From positions 1 through 51,403 of the forward strand of contig QQVP01000017.1 in NCBI GenBank assembly GCA_003389215.1: 51,403 nt of DNA, given 5' to 3'. This document shows positions 31,496 to 41,327 of this stretch, in pieces. How positions within the stretch are numbered: the stretch's first letter is position 1; each line of letters starts with the position of its first letter. The DNA is from Planctomycetota bacterium. Lineage in GTDB: Bacteria; Planctomycetota; Planctomycetia; Pirellulales; UBA7805. A model generated the notes under the pieces. It saw nothing but the letters and a program-made list of their open reading frames with translations. It was not told where the DNA came from and ran no database searches. The position numbers were made by a program, and so were the translations under genes.

Positions 31496-31842
31496 TGCAT
31501 ATTCGAATTGACGACACCGTGAAAGTGATTGCTGGCGATTACCGTGGCTCGACCGGTCGGGTGCTGAAGGTTCTGCACGACAAGAACAAAGTCGTCGTCG
31601 AGGGCATCAACGCCGTCTTCAAGCACGTGCGCCGCAGCCAGAAGAATCCTCAGGGCGGTCGCCTGCGAAAAGAGATGCCGATGAGCGCCTCGAACGTCAT
31701 GCTGATCTGCCCAAGTTGTGGCGCCGCGTCCCGCACCGGCACGCGTTACCTCGACGACGGATCGAAGGAACGTTTTTGTAAGAAGTGCGGCGGTGCCACG
31801 GGACAGATTTCACCGCCCAAGGCCGCCTTCGCCAAGAAGTAG
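31495..31842 (+). CDS. rplX: 50S ribosomal protein L24, zinc-ribbon type
   Basis: L24 starts 50S assembly. 115 residues. The KOW motif is [19 protein letters not shown], followed by [19 protein letters not shown]. The C-terminal half carries [14 protein letters not shown] and RFCKKCGG, two Cys-x2-Cys pairs that form a zinc-ribbon as in many non-enterobacterial L24 proteins. The ATG at 31495 overlaps the rplN stop by one base. Confidence 0.96.
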   Translation: MHIRIDDTVKVIAGDYRGSTGRVLKVLHDKNKVVVEGINAVFKHVRRSQKNPQGGRLRKEMPMSASNVMLICPSCGAASRTGTRYLDDGSKERFCKKCGGATGQISPPKAAFAKK

Positions 31843-31925
31843 ACACCGCGTCCTGCCGCGACGCACACCCCCGGAACATTCCCGGCACCCGCAAGACCCA
31901 CAACCACCCGTCCGCCGAGTTGGCC

Positions 31926-32489
31926 ATGCCACCCCGCCTGCAAGAACAATACGAGAAAGAGCTGCTCCCGCAGCTGGAGAAGGATCTCGGCCGCAGCAAC
32001 CGACACGCCCTGCCCCGACTTCAGAAGATCGTGGTGAGCATGGGCGTGGGCAGCGCGATCACCGACAAGAAGAACCTCGACCAGTCGGTCGACGCCCTGA
32101 AGCAGATCACCGGCCAGAAGCCCGCGATCACCCGGGCGACCAAGTCGGTCGCCGGATTCAAGCTTCGCGAGGGCATGGCGATCGGCTGCAAGGTGACGCT
32201 GCGTGGAGCGCGGATGTACGAGTTTCTCGATCGCTTGATTTCGCTCGCCCTGCCCCGGGTGCGCGACTTTCGCGGCATCAGCCCGAAGGCCTTCGACGGC
32301 CGCGGCAATTACAGCCTGGGACTCACCGAACAGCTCGTGTTTCCCGAGATCAATCCCGACAAGTTTACCCACGTTCAAGGAATGAACATTACCCTGGTCA
32401 CCAGCACGGACAGCAATGACGAAGCCCGGCAGTTACTCACCGGCTTCGGTATGCCGTTTACCAAACCGGCTGGTGAGGATTCGAATTAA
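31926..32489 (+). CDS. rplE: 50S ribosomal protein L5
   Basis: L5 binds 5S rRNA in the central protuberance. 187 residues. The start at 31926 gives [17 protein letters not shown]; an upstream in-frame ATG would read into non-family sequence. [36 protein letters not shown] and [20 protein letters not shown] are diagnostic. It is followed directly by rpsH with only 45 bases between: rpsN (S14), usual here, is absent. Confidence 0.98.
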   Translation: MPPRLQEQYEKELLPQLEKDLGRSNRHALPRLQKIVVSMGVGSAITDKKNLDQSVDALKQITGQKPAITRATKSVAGFKLREGMAIGCKVTLRGARMYEFLDRLISLALPRVRDFRGISPKAFDGRGNYSLGLTEQLVFPEINPDKFTHVQGMNITLVTSTDSNDEARQLLTGFGMPFTKPAGEDSN

Positions 32490-32534
32490 CCGACGACAGA
32501 CGATTGCCCCCGTGAAGCAAGGGCCCCACTGCTT

Positions 32535-32933
32535 ATGATGACCGATCCGATTGCCGACATGCTTACCCGTATCCGCAACGCGGTGCGTGTCGAGCGAACC
32601 AGTGTCGATGTCCCGGTTTCGAAAGTCAAACGCGGACTTGCCGAAGTCTTGAAGCGCGAAGGCTACATCTGGGACTACACCGATGTGGACAAATCCGAAA
32701 ATCCAACGCTGATGCGCATCGACCTGAAATATGGACCCAACGGCGAACGCGTGATCCGCACCATCCGTCGCATCAGCCGGCCCGGAAGACGCGTCTACAA
32801 CCGAGCGGTCGACCTGAAGCCGATCCTGGGGGGCCTGGGCATTTCGATCATCAGCACCAGTCGCGGAGTCATTTCCGATCGCGAGGCGCGGCAAAGGAAG
32901 CTCGGCGGCGAAGTCCTCTGCGAAGTTTGGTAA
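32535..32933 (+). CDS. rpsH: 30S ribosomal protein S8
   Basis: S8 binds the central domain of 16S rRNA and in E. coli represses the spc operon. 132 residues. DPIADMLTRIRNAVRV opens it, and GLGISIISTSRGVISDREAR is the C-terminal signature. Two ATGs stand side by side (32535 and 32538); either gives the same family start. Standard rpsH-rplF order. Confidence 0.98.
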   Translation: MMTDPIADMLTRIRNAVRVERTSVDVPVSKVKRGLAEVLKREGYIWDYTDVDKSENPTLMRIDLKYGPNGERVIRTIRRISRPGRRVYNRAVDLKPILGGLGISIISTSRGVISDREARQRKLGGEVLCEVW

Positions 32934-32998
32934 CCGACACGCTCACCCGCCTTCCCTCCCGCACCCAAGAACAACGCCCCGCACGTAAGAACAACACC

Positions 32999-33544
32999 AT
33001 GTCCCGAATTGGAAAGAAACCGGTCGCCATTCCCGACAAAGTGACGGTCGGTGTCAACGGCACGGTCATTTCGGTCGAAGGACCGCTCGGCAAGCTCGAC
33101 TGGTCGTTCCGCCGGGAGATGACGGTCCGCGTCGACGACGACACCAAGGCGGTGCTCGTCACCCGCGACCGCGACGACCGCGAAGCCCGGGCCCTGCACG
33201 GCCTCACACGGGCGATCATCCAGAACATGATGAACGGCGTGACGACCGGTTTCGAGAAGCGGCTCGAGGTGGTCGGCGTCGGCTATGTGGCCGTCGTCCA
33301 GAATAACGAATTGCAGCTCCGCGTCGGTTTTGCCAACGAGTTGAAGAAGCCGATTCCGCCGGGCCTGGATGTCAGCTGTCCCGATCAGACGCACATCGTC
33401 GTCAAGGGCCCCGACAAACAGAAGGTCGGCCAGTTTGCGGCCGAGGTCCGAGCGCTGCGGAAACCGGAACCGTACAAGGGCAAGGGAATTCGCTACGAAG
33501 GCGAGCACGTCCGCCGCAAGGCCGGCAAGGCCGTGGGGGCGTAG
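32999..33544 (+). CDS. rplF: 50S ribosomal protein L6
   Basis: L6 lies near the sarcin-ricin loop. 181 residues. The start MSRIGKKPVAIPDKVTV is the family start; longer frames upstream overlap rpsH and have no family match. The C-terminal signature KPEPYKGKGIRYEGEHVRRK is intact. It lies 65 bases after rpsH. Confidence 0.98.
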   Translation: MSRIGKKPVAIPDKVTVGVNGTVISVEGPLGKLDWSFRREMTVRVDDDTKAVLVTRDRDDREARALHGLTRAIIQNMMNGVTTGFEKRLEVVGVGYVAVVQNNELQLRVGFANELKKPIPPGLDVSCPDQTHIVVKGPDKQKVGQFAAEVRALRKPEPYKGKGIRYEGEHVRRKAGKAVGA

Positions 33545-33604
33545 CAGGCCGCTTCGCAGCGGAGCGTGACACTCGCAAAGTTATCGTAACGACGGAAACG
33601 AACC

Positions 33605-33973
33605 ATGAATCACGAACGTGCCATTCGCCGCCAACGCCAGCGACGTCGCTTTCGGGTACGCAAGCGACTGCGTGGCACCGCCGAGCGGCCGCGCCTCACG
33701 GTGTTTCGCAGCAACAAGCACATTTACGCCCAGCTGGTCGACGACCTGGCGGGCAAGACGCTCGTTTCCGCCGGCAGCACGGAGAAAGAGATCGGCAAGT
33801 CGATCGCCAGCGGTGGCAATAAGGACGCGGCCGCGCTGATCGGCAAGACGATCGCCGAGCGGGCCAAGGCGGCCGGTCTGACCAACGTGATGTTCGATCG
33901 CGGACACTGCAAGTATCACGGCCGGGTAGCGGCCCTGGCCGAGGCCGCTCGCGAAGGGGGTCTCAGCTTCTAG
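33605..33973 (+). CDS. rplR: 50S ribosomal protein L18
   Basis: L18 binds 5S rRNA together with L5 and L25. 122 residues. Diagnostic parts are [34 protein letters not shown] and the end [20 protein letters not shown]. It follows rplF by 60 bases; a CGACGGAAACG region precedes the ATG with only weak ribosome-binding character. Confidence 0.98.
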   Translation: MNHERAIRRQRQRRRFRVRKRLRGTAERPRLTVFRSNKHIYAQLVDDLAGKTLVSAGSTEKEIGKSIASGGNKDAAALIGKTIAERAKAAGLTNVMFDRGHCKYHGRVAALAEAAREGGLSF

Positions 33974-34027
33974 TCGGCATCGAACCTCCGAAAACAAACC
34001 GAACCTGCGGCGGAGCGACCCGCCGAA

Positions 34028-34567
34028 GTGTCCTTCAGTCAGAAAGTGAAATCCAAGGTGGCACGAGCAAGATCACGAAAGAGCGACGGCGAATCGAGTC
34101 ATAGCGATCTGCAGGAGAAGATCGTCAAGATCAAGCGCTGCGCCGCGGTCGTCAAAGGCGGTCGTCGTTTCAGCTTTGCAGCCATGGTCGTGGTCGGCAA
34201 CGGCAAGGGTCGCGTCGGCTGGGGCTATGGCAAGGCCAACGAAGTCCCCCCGGCGGTCGACAAGGCGGTGACGGCCGCGACTCGCAACCAATTCGAGGTG
34301 GCCCTGTCCGACAACACTATTCCACACACGGTCAAAGGGCGCTTCGGCGCCGCGAAAGTGATTCTCGTGCCGGCCGCCCCCGGTACCGGGGTGATTGCCG
34401 GTGCGGCCGTGCGGGCGGTGTGCGAAGCCGCCGGAATTCACGACATCCTGACCAAGAGTTTCGGCTCGAACAACAGCGTCACCGTCGTCAAGGCGACGAT
34501 CGAAGCGCTCAAGCAACTGCGTCCGCCGGCGGAAGTCGAGCGACTGCGGGGAGTCTCCTTGTCATGA
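34028..34567 (+). CDS. rpsE: 30S ribosomal protein S5
   Basis: S5 is at the mRNA entry and affects accuracy. 179 residues, starting with GTG. The dsRBD-like core reads [20 protein letters not shown] and the second domain [18 protein letters not shown]. The loop around [13 protein letters not shown] is wild type with respect to known spectinomycin-resistance positions as far as I can judge. Its stop overlaps the rplO start (ATGA, 34564-34567), so rpmD, which often lies between, is absent. Confidence 0.97.
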   Translation: MSFSQKVKSKVARARSRKSDGESSHSDLQEKIVKIKRCAAVVKGGRRFSFAAMVVVGNGKGRVGWGYGKANEVPPAVDKAVTAATRNQFEVALSDNTIPHTVKGRFGAAKVILVPAAPGTGVIAGAAVRAVCEAAGIHDILTKSFGSNNSVTVVKATIEALKQLRPPAEVERLRGVSLS

Positions 34568-35067
34568 ATCTGAACGACGTCCATCGCGGAATCAAGAAAT
34601 TCAAATCGCGTCGCCGCATCGGTCGCGGACCGGGTAGCGGTCACGGCAAGACGAGCGGTCGCGGCCACAAGGGCCAGGGTAGCCGCAGCGGCTACTCCCG
34701 CCAGGTCGTCTTCCAGGGCGGCACGATGCCGATGATTCGACGCGTCCCCAAACGCGGCTTCAACAACAAATGGGCGCTCGCCGTCGTCCATGTGAACGTC
34801 GAAGATCTCGAGAGCAATTTCGACGCCGGTGTCGAGATTACTCCCGAGCTGCTGGTGTCCAAGTCGCTGATCCCCGCTAACTTCGACCTGGTGAAGATTC
34901 TCGGCAACGGCGAACTGAAGAAGAAGTTTACGGTCACCGCTCACCGATTCAGCGGCACCGCTCGCGAGAAGATCGAGCAGGCGGGCGGTCAGCTCCAGGT
35001 GCTCCCCGGCAAGAAGCCGGTGGTGAAGAATCCTCAGCGGAAATCGCCCGCCTCCAGCGGCACCTAG
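34564..35067 (+). CDS. rplO: 50S ribosomal protein L15
   Basis: L15 is a late-assembly protein. 167 residues, slightly longer than usual at the C-terminus ([13 protein letters not shown]). The N-terminal glycine-rich [20 protein letters not shown] and [17 protein letters not shown] are diagnostic. It starts in a four-base overlap with rpsE, indicating coupled translation, and is followed by a 201-base gap before secY. Confidence 0.97.
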   Translation: MNLNDVHRGIKKFKSRRRIGRGPGSGHGKTSGRGHKGQGSRSGYSRQVVFQGGTMPMIRRVPKRGFNNKWALAVVHVNVEDLESNFDAGVEITPELLVSKSLIPANFDLVKILGNGELKKKFTVTAHRFSGTAREKIEQAGGQLQVLPGKKPVVKNPQRKSPASSGT

Positions 35068-35102
35068 GGCGCCTCGCACGCCCCAACTGGCCCCAACTGC
35101 GG

Positions 35103-35132
35103 TTGGCGGGCGCGTCCCCGCACGGATATAGT
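35103..35132 (+). promoter_or_regulatory. Weak candidate promoter for secY-adk-map
   Basis: TTGGCG (35103-35108) and TATAGT (35127-35132) are 18 bp apart in the rplO-secY gap. The -10 is good and the -35 moderate. The gap holds no gene. Confidence 0.3.
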
Positions 35133-35268
35133 TCTACAAGGATATCGTCACCTCGCGCGGTCCCTCCGCACGACGACGACAAGAGATTTTGCCAAGGTGT
35201 TTTTAGGGACGGGTTCCGCCTAGCGTTTGCTTCAACGCGATGCGCCCCCGCCACGGACGGATCGAGCG

Positions 35269-36654
35269 ATGTGGGAAAAGATCGTCATCATCTTCACGAA
35301 GATCCCTGAGCTTCGTCGGAAGATCTTACTGACGCTGCTACTCTTGGCCATCTACCGCGTCGGTTGGCAGATTCCGCTGCCGATGATCGACAGCGAAAAC
35401 ATGCTCCGCTTCTTTAGCGGAGGGGCGCTCGGCGGTCTGCTCGAGCACGTCGCCATCTTCAGTGCCAGCCAGCTCAATCAAGCCACGATCTTCGGTCTGG
35501 GCATCATGCCCTACATCTCGGCGTCGATTATCTTCCAGCTCTTGGGCAGTGTGTGGAAACCGCTCGAAGAGCTGCAGAAGGAAGGCGAGAGCGGCCGCAA
35601 GAAGATCAACGAATACACCCGCTACGCGACCGTGGCGCTCTGCCTGTTGCAAAGCTACTTCTATCTTCGCTACCTGATCTCCGCCACGGCCGCCGCCTTC
35701 GCGCAGGGCCAAACGGAGAACATGCTCATTCAGTCGGAGATCTGGACCCTCATGCAGAGCAGTTACTTCCATTACTTCGGTTGGCAAATGGCGGGCGTGC
35801 TGACCATGACCACCGGCACGGTCTTTCTGATGTGGCTCGGCGAACAGATCGACGAGTACGGCATCGGTAACGGCATCAGTCTGTTGATCATGGCGGGTAT
35901 CCTGGCCCGCATGCCCGATGCCGGACTGCGACTGTTGCGGCAATCGAGCTTCGAGCTAGGCGGCGGCGGCACTCAGCTTGGCGTCGAGCATCTTCTGGTG
36001 CTGGCGGTCATGTTCGTGCTGGTCATATTTGGAGTCGTCTACATTACTCAGGGACAGCGGCGGATTCCCATCCAGAGTGCCAAGCACGTGCGCGGTCGAC
36101 GCGTCTACGGCGGCACGCGCGAGTACCTTCCGCTCAAGGTCAATCAGGCCGGTGTGATGCCGATCATCTTCGCCAGCAGCCTGCTCATGGTGCCCGTCTT
36201 GATCCTCGGCCAACTGGAGGCCTACGGCCCGTTCTGGCGGCAGCTTTCGGCCATGTTTCGCCAGGGCCAGTCGTACACGTACAACTTGCTGTACATCGGC
36301 ATGATCTATTTCTTCTGCTACTTCTGGACGGCGATTACCTTCAATCCCAAGGATATGGCGGAAAACCTGAAGAATTTTGGCACGTTCATCCCGGGCCATC
36401 GTCCGGGACAACGCACGGCCGATTACCTCGAGCGGGTGATGCTTCGTATTACCTACGTCGGTGCCGGCTTCTTGGCCCTGGTGGCGGTGATTCCCACGAT
36501 CATTTCCGGATCGATGAATGTCGACTTCTACGTGGCCAGCTTCTACGGTGGAACCGGCCTGTTGATCGCGGTGAGTGTGGCGATCGACCTGGTGCAGAAG
36601 ATCGACTCGCATCTGGTGATGCGAAACTACCAAGGACTGGTGGGACGAGGGTGA
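35269..36654 (+). CDS. secY: Preprotein translocase subunit SecY
   Basis: SecY is the protein-conducting channel of the inner membrane. 461 residues with about ten hydrophobic helices. Conserved features are the plug and TM2 region (IFGLGIMPYISASIIFQLL), GEQIDEYGIGNGISLLIMAG, and the cytoplasmic loop GTREYLPLKVNQAGVMPIIF with PGQRTADYLERVMLRITYVG towards the end. The ATG at 35269 is chosen since the preceding in-frame residues do not resemble SecY. It pairs with SecE encoded at 9167-9628. Confidence 0.97.
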   Translation: MWEKIVIIFTKIPELRRKILLTLLLLAIYRVGWQIPLPMIDSENMLRFFSGGALGGLLEHVAIFSASQLNQATIFGLGIMPYISASIIFQLLGSVWKPLEELQKEGESGRKKINEYTRYATVALCLLQSYFYLRYLISATAAAFAQGQTENMLIQSEIWTLMQSSYFHYFGWQMAGVLTMTTGTVFLMWLGEQIDEYGIGNGISLLIMAGILARMPDAGLRLLRQSSFELGGGGTQLGVEHLLVLAVMFVLVIFGVVYITQGQRRIPIQSAKHVRGRRVYGGTREYLPLKVNQAGVMPIIFASSLLMVPVLILGQLEAYGPFWRQLSAMFRQGQSYTYNLLYIGMIYFFCYFWTAITFNPKDMAENLKNFGTFIPGHRPGQRTADYLERVMLRITYVGAGFLALVAVIPTIISGSMNVDFYVASFYGGTGLLIAVSVAIDLVQKIDSHLVMRNYQGLVGRG

Positions 36655-36684
36655 TCGGCAGGTCCAGCTGGGGCTGACGTTTCC

Positions 36685-37257
36685 ATGCGATTGGTTTTCA
36701 TAGGTCCGCCGGGTGCCGGAAAAGGAACGCAGTCCGAGCAAATTCGAAAGTACCTCAACGTTCCGCACCTCGCCACGGGCGACATGCTGCGAGATGCCAT
36801 CGCCCGCGGAAGCGACGTCGGCAAGCTGGCCAAGGAATCTATTGACAAGGGCGAGCTCGTTAGCGACGCCGTCGTTATTCAGGCGGTCAACGACCGACTG
36901 CAAACCTCCGAGTGTGACAACGGCGTCCTGTTCGACGGCTTTCCTCGTACGCTGGCACAAGCCGAGGCGCTCGATCGATACCTGGCCAGCGTGGGGATGC
37001 AGATCGATCTGGTTTTGGAATTGTCGGTCGACAACGAAGAACTGATGCGCCGGCTCAGTCGGCGTGGCCGCGACGACGACACGCTGGCAGTCATTCAACA
37101 GCGACTACTCGTCTACCGCTCGCAGACGGCTCCCCTACTGGACTACTATCGTGCACAAGACAAGCTCGTCAGCGTCGACGGACGCGGCACCACCGAGGAA
37201 GTCACCGCGCGAATTTGCACCACCATCGACAACTGGCGCGCTACCTCGCAATCGTAA
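36685..37257 (+). CDS. adk: Adenylate kinase, short-lid form
   Basis: It catalyses ATP + AMP = 2 ADP in the cytoplasm. 190 residues. The P-loop is GPPGAGKGTQ (7-16), the AMP site includes HLATGDMLRDAI, and the DGFPRTLAQAEAL motif is intact. After RRLSRRGRDDD the chain continues straight to LAVIQQRLLVYR, so the ~27-residue LID insertion of the long bacterial form, with its zinc cysteines, is missing. It lies 30 bases after secY, the common secY-adk-map order. Confidence 0.96.
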   Translation: MRLVFIGPPGAGKGTQSEQIRKYLNVPHLATGDMLRDAIARGSDVGKLAKESIDKGELVSDAVVIQAVNDRLQTSECDNGVLFDGFPRTLAQAEALDRYLASVGMQIDLVLELSVDNEELMRRLSRRGRDDDTLAVIQQRLLVYRSQTAPLLDYYRAQDKLVSVDGRGTTEEVTARICTTIDNWRATSQS

Positions 37258-37314
37258 GCGCTGCACCCCCCATCCCTCCCTGCTGACGTTACGACGGACT
37301 GGAGAATCGCCCGC

Positions 37315-38166
37315 ATGCTAACCCTGCGAAGCGACCGCGAAATTGATCGCATGCGGCGGCCCGGTTTGGCGGTGTATTACGCCTTGCAAATCGCCCGACA
37401 GATGGTCGCGCCCGGCGTGACCACGGGCGCCATCAACGAAGCCGTGGCCGACTACTATCGGCAGATCGGCGGCGAGCCGTTGTTCCTCGACTATCCCCAT
37501 TCGTCGCCTGGCAAGCCCGCCTTCTCGGGCGTGATCTGTGCATCGGTCAACGAGGAGGTCGTTCATGGCATCCCGGGCGATCGCGAACTCGTCGAGGGCG
37601 ACGTGATCAGCGTCGACACCGGCGTTCGCATCGACGGGTGGTGCGGCGACTCGGCGGTCACTTTGCCGGTGGGGCAGACCGATCCGGAAGTGCAGCGATT
37701 GCTGACCGTTACCGAGGAGGTGCTGCAGTTGGCAATCAAGTTGATGGGCGAGAAGGAGCTGTGGAGCGAGGTGGCGGCCGAGATGGCCCGTCATGTGAAC
37801 TCGGCCAAGTTTTACGTCGTCGAGAATTTCGTCGGCCACGGCATCGGCCGCGAGATGCACGAGAAGCCCCAGGTGCCGAATTTCGTCAGCGAATCGCTCC
37901 GTCGGCACGAGGACTTTCGGCTCGAGCCGGGCCTGGTGATCGCCGTCGAGCCGATGGTGAACATGGGGACCAAGCGGGTCGTGGAGATGCCCGACCACTG
38001 GACCCAATCGGCCGCTGATTCGCGTCCGAGTGCCCATTTCGAGCACACCATCGCGGTCACCGAGTCGGGCGTTCGAGTGCTCACGTCGGCCCCTAGCGAG
38101 GCGGAAAAGGGCCAGGAGGACATGCCTCCCGACCCGTTTTCTCTGCGGGGCGTCGGCAAGTCGTAG
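37315..38166 (+). CDS. map: Methionine aminopeptidase type I
   Basis: It removes the initiator methionine from nascent proteins. 283 residues, longer than the usual ~250-264 because of a C-terminal tail (GQEDMPPDPFSLRGVGKS). The five metal ligands are visible: Asp in VDTGVRIDGW, Asp in WCGDSAV, His in GHGIGREMH, Glu in AVEPMVN and Glu in HFEHTIAV. The substrate-site His is in EVVHGIPG. In many bacteria infA follows; here rpmJ is next after 130 bases. Confidence 0.96.
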   Translation: MLTLRSDREIDRMRRPGLAVYYALQIARQMVAPGVTTGAINEAVADYYRQIGGEPLFLDYPHSSPGKPAFSGVICASVNEEVVHGIPGDRELVEGDVISVDTGVRIDGWCGDSAVTLPVGQTDPEVQRLLTVTEEVLQLAIKLMGEKELWSEVAAEMARHVNSAKFYVVENFVGHGIGREMHEKPQVPNFVSESLRRHEDFRLEPGLVIAVEPMVNMGTKRVVEMPDHWTQSAADSRPSAHFEHTIAVTESGVRVLTSAPSEAEKGQEDMPPDPFSLRGVGKS

Positions 38167-38204
38167 TTCGGCCCCGCGTCCGCCGCCGAACGCACCAGGG
38201 CCCC

Positions 38205-38234
38205 TTGATTCGACGGGCCCAGGCCCCGTATATT
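38205..38234 (+). promoter_or_regulatory. Candidate promoter of the alpha operon (rpmJ-rplQ)
   Basis: TTGATT (38205-38210) and TATATT (38229-38234) are 18 bp apart, 63 bases before the rpmJ ATG. The -10 extends as TATATTTAG, identical to that before the tRNA cluster. GGGCCC-type repeats around it could also form a hairpin after map, but there is no T run. Confidence 0.5.
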
Positions 38235-38296
38235 TAGCCTTTTGACTTAATTTCGGACCAGTATCCCCCTGTGGGAAAAGAGCGAGCGGGAAGACC

Positions 38297-38410
38297 ATGA
38301 AAGTCAAGTCGAGCGTGAAGCGAATCTGCGAGAACTGCAAGATCGTTCGTCGCCGCGGCGTGGTCTATGTCGTTTGCAGTAATCCCCGCCACAAACAGCG
38401 ACAAGGTTAG
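38297..38410 (+). CDS. rpmJ: 50S ribosomal protein L36
   Basis: A 37-residue protein with the family pattern [20 protein letters not shown] and the end [13 protein letters not shown]. The zinc ligands Cys-x2-Cys, Cys and His are all present, so this is the zinc-binding form. GGGAAGA lies upstream of the ATG. Between map and rpmJ there is no infA. Confidence 0.96.
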   Translation: MKVKSSVKRICENCKIVRRRGVVYVVCSNPRHKQRQG

Positions 38411-38601
38411 CGGCGACAAATTTAACCGCGGCAACGTGCAGTGGGCGAAGCAATCGCGGCAACTCGTCCGGGGCCACCCGACGGCGGCCTCCAGAGAAAC
38501 CGGACGCCCCCAACGGCGCACGAGAGCGAAACCGATTCAGTTACGACCGATCGAGATCACGAGATACGACCGGTCAAGATACACGAGTGTAGGAATTAGC
38601 G

Positions 38602-38988
38602 ATGCCACGTGTCCTGGGTGTTGATATCCCGAACGAGCGGCCGACGGTCGTGGCCCTGACGTACTTATACGGAATCGGACCGAAGACGGCCCGCGAGCTC
38701 TGCCGCGCGGCCGGCATCGAGCCGCAGAAACGGGCTCGCGAGCTACAGGAAGATGAAGTCGCGCGACTTGCCCAGCTGCTGGACAAGGAGGACTACATCG
38801 TCGAAGGTCAGTTGCGTCGTCAGACCGCCCAGCACATTTCGCGGCTCCGCGACATCGGTTGCTACCGTGGCTTGCGTCATCGGCGCGGGTTGCCGGTGCG
38901 AGGTCAGCGGACGCGGACCAACGCTCGGACTCGCAAGGGACCGCGCAAGACGGTGGCCGGCAAGAAGGGCGTGAAGGACTTGCGTTAA
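38602..38988 (+). CDS. rpsM: 30S ribosomal protein S13
   Basis: S13 contacts the P-site tRNA and the large subunit. 128 residues. It begins [20 protein letters not shown] and carries [17 protein letters not shown] and the basic C-terminal [27 protein letters not shown] precedes the ATG. It follows rpmJ by 191 bases with no gene between. Confidence 0.98.
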   Translation: MPRVLGVDIPNERPTVVALTYLYGIGPKTARELCRAAGIEPQKRARELQEDEVARLAQLLDKEDYIVEGQLRRQTAQHISRLRDIGCYRGLRHRRGLPVRGQRTRTNARTRKGPRKTVAGKKGVKDLR

Positions 38989-39085
38989 GCGGTTGTTGGT
39001 CGACGGAGACGAGGGTCTGGGCCGCGGTGGCCGCGATCGCTTCCCGTCGTTTTGAATATTCGAGAGTGTCACGAGAGGATCGTTC

Positions 39086-39466
39086 GTGGGTAAGACGAAG
39101 AAGAGAAAGACGCGTCGCAACGTAACGGTTGGCATCGCGCATGTTCGCGCGACGTTCAACAACACCTACGTCACGATTACCGACACGAAAGGCGACACCC
39201 TGTGCTGGGCGAGCGCCGGCACGTCCGGCTTCAAAGGCAGCCGCAAGAGCACGCCCTTTGCCGGACAATGCGCCGCGCAGCAGGCCGCCGAGAAAGCGAT
39301 CAAGTTTGGTGTGAAGGACATCGATGTGAAGGTCAGCGGCCCGGGCAGCGGACGCGAAAGCGCGATCACCTCGCTGCAATCGGCCGGCCTGAACATCAAG
39401 TCGATTGAAGACGTCACGCCGATGCCGCACAACGGTTGTCGGCCCCGCAAGAAGCGGCGCGTGTAG
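39086..39466 (+). CDS. rpsK: 30S ribosomal protein S11
   Basis: S11 is part of the 30S platform next to the mRNA exit. 126 residues with a GTG start at 39086 preceded by GAGAGGA. Diagnostic parts are [40 protein letters not shown] and the end [16 protein letters not shown]. The lone GTG start in an essential gene agrees with other GTG starts in this array. Confidence 0.98.
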   Translation: MGKTKKRKTRRNVTVGIAHVRATFNNTYVTITDTKGDTLCWASAGTSGFKGSRKSTPFAGQCAAQQAAEKAIKFGVKDIDVKVSGPGSGRESAITSLQSAGLNIKSIEDVTPMPHNGCRPRKKRRV

Positions 39467-39543
39467 CGCCCCTGGAGCCGGGCCGATCGTCGGCCTGCCG
39501 CTTGCCCCACGAATTCCTTGAGTTGATTAGGTCGATCAAGAGT

Positions 39544-40170
39544 ATGGCTCGTTACACGGGACCCGTTTGCCGACTTTGCCGCCGCGACGGCATGAAGTTG
39601 TTCCTCAAGGGCACGCGCTGCGACACGCCCAAGTGCGCGTTCGAGCGTCGCGATGCCCCGCCGGGAATGCACCAGTTTCGTCGCGGCAAGCTGACCGACT
39701 ACGGCATTCACCTCCGCGAAAAGCAGAAGGTGAAACACTACTACGGCGTCCTGGAACGGCAGTTCCGCGGCTACTACGATCGGGCCAAACGGGCCAAGGG
39801 AAACACCGGCGACGAACTGATGGGTTTGTTGGAGCGACGCCTGGACAACATCGTCCATCGGCTTGGCTTCGGGCAGAGTCGCAATCAGGCCCGACAGCTA
39901 ATCGGCCACGGCCACATCACGGTCAACGGCCATCGGGTCGACGTGCCGAGCTACCTGCTGCGTGCGGGAGATGTGATTCGTGTGAAGAACCGACCCAATA
40001 GTTTGCGGATGGTCACCGATAACTTGGCCTCGCACGAGCGCGAAGTTCCCGATTTCCTGACCATTCAAGAGGGCGCGATTCCGGAAGGGGTTGTGGCGCG
40101 ACTGCCCGAGGCGACCGATGTGTCGATTCCGGTAGAGACCCAGTTGATCGTTGAATTGTGTTCGAAGTAA
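39544..40170 (+). CDS. rpsD: 30S ribosomal protein S4, zinc-binding form
   Basis: S4 starts 30S assembly and in E. coli represses the alpha operon. 208 residues. The N-terminus has CRLCRRDGMKLFLKGTRC and TPKC, the four-cysteine zinc form of S4. The S4 RNA-binding motif reads RLDNIVHRLGFGQSRNQARQ and GHGHITVNGHRVDVPSY. The start ATG at 39544 matches the family start MARYTGP. It lies between rpsK and rpoA as usual. Confidence 0.98.
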   Translation: MARYTGPVCRLCRRDGMKLFLKGTRCDTPKCAFERRDAPPGMHQFRRGKLTDYGIHLREKQKVKHYYGVLERQFRGYYDRAKRAKGNTGDELMGLLERRLDNIVHRLGFGQSRNQARQLIGHGHITVNGHRVDVPSYLLRAGDVIRVKNRPNSLRMVTDNLASHEREVPDFLTIQEGAIPEGVVARLPEATDVSIPVETQLIVELCSK

Positions 40171-40269
40171 TCGCGCGTGGCGGATGTACCCCGTCGGTGC
40201 CCCGCCTGTTTCCGTCCACGCGACGAGTTGAGTTCTCGACACGAGCTGTTGAAGATACGGAGAATTGGT

Positions 40270-41256
40270 ATGCATATTCGCTGGCGCGGTCTGGAACTTC
40301 CGTCTCAGGTAAATTGCGACACGAGCAGCCTTACGCCGACGTACGGCAAGTTCGTCGCCGAGCCGTTCGAGCGTGGCTTCGGCGTCACGGTCGGCAATAG
40401 CCTGCGACGGATTCTGCTTTCCAGCCTGGAAGGAAGCGCCATCACGCAGCTCCGCGTGCAGGGTGCCCAGCACGAGTTCATGACCATCCCCGGCGTCGTG
40501 GAAGACGTCACCGATCTGGTGCTCAACGTCAAGTCGCTCGTCGTCAAGAATCACAGCGATTCGACCAAGGTGATTCACGTCGAGAAGACCGGCCCCGGCG
40601 ACGTCACCGGGGCGGATATCGTGACCGACGAGAGCGTCGAAGTCATCAATAAGGACCTCAAGATCGCCACGTTGACCGACGAGATCAACTTCGGCCTGGA
40701 AATGGTCGTGCAGAACGGTCGCGGTTACGTGCCCGCCACCGAGCACACGCCGACCGATCAGGAAATCGGCATCGTGCCGATCGACGCCGTCTTCAGCCCG
40801 GTCGTGCGGGTCCGCTACGAGATCGAGGAAACCCGCGTCGGTCAGAAGACGAATTACGATCGCTTGATCTTGGAGATCTGGACCGACGGCAGCGTCTCGC
40901 CGGAGATGGCCCTGGTCGAAGCCGCCAAGATCCTCCGCAAGCATCTGAACCCCTTCGTCCAATATCGCGAGATGGGCAGCTCGGTGCATGCGGCCCCACG
41001 GACCGCCGAAGGGATCGACCCCGGCCTGGAGTCCAAGTTGAACATGACCCTGGCCGACCTGAACCTGTCGGTGCGGGCCAGCAACTGCCTGGAATCGGAG
41101 AACATCAACACGGTTCGCGACCTCCTGCAGCACACCGAAGATTCGCTGATGGAAGTCCGCAACTTCGGCGATACGACCCGCAACGAGGTCCTCGACAAGC
41201 TTGCCCAACTGGGACTGCGACTGGGAATGAAGTTGCCGAGTTCCTCGCCAATGTAA
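40270..41256 (+). CDS. rpoA: RNA polymerase alpha subunit
   Basis: Alpha dimerises to start polymerase assembly, and its C-terminal domain contacts UP elements and activators. 328 residues. The N-terminal domain has [20 protein letters not shown] (about 22-41); the C-terminal domain has [19 protein letters not shown] with the DNA-contacting Arg and Asn, then [20 protein letters not shown]. The start at 40270 (MHIRWRG) is set by CGGAGA about 8 bases upstream; the longer frame is not family-like. Confidence 0.98.
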   Translation: MHIRWRGLELPSQVNCDTSSLTPTYGKFVAEPFERGFGVTVGNSLRRILLSSLEGSAITQLRVQGAQHEFMTIPGVVEDVTDLVLNVKSLVVKNHSDSTKVIHVEKTGPGDVTGADIVTDESVEVINKDLKIATLTDEINFGLEMVVQNGRGYVPATEHTPTDQEIGIVPIDAVFSPVVRVRYEIEETRVGQKTNYDRLILEIWTDGSVSPEMALVEAAKILRKHLNPFVQYREMGSSVHAAPRTAEGIDPGLESKLNMTLADLNLSVRASNCLESENINTVRDLLQHTEDSLMEVRNFGDTTRNEVLDKLAQLGLRLGMKLPSSSPM

Positions 41257-41327
41257 GTTCTCGCCGGGGTGCCGTCCGCGCACCGCGAGCCATTTTAGAA
41301 TCCGCCTTTTGCTAGTTAGACTTCGCC

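Noticed and set aside
32490..32534. Hidden rpsN between rplE and rpsH
   Set aside because: Only 45 bases are available and no CxxC zinc motif of S14 is seen.
38198..38226. GGGCCC-based hairpin after map as a terminator
   Set aside because: There is no T run after the stem and the sequence fits a -35/-10 pair better.
38167..38296. Hidden infA between map and rpmJ
   Set aside because: 130 bases cannot hold IF1 (about 70 codons), and the region reads as promoter and leader.
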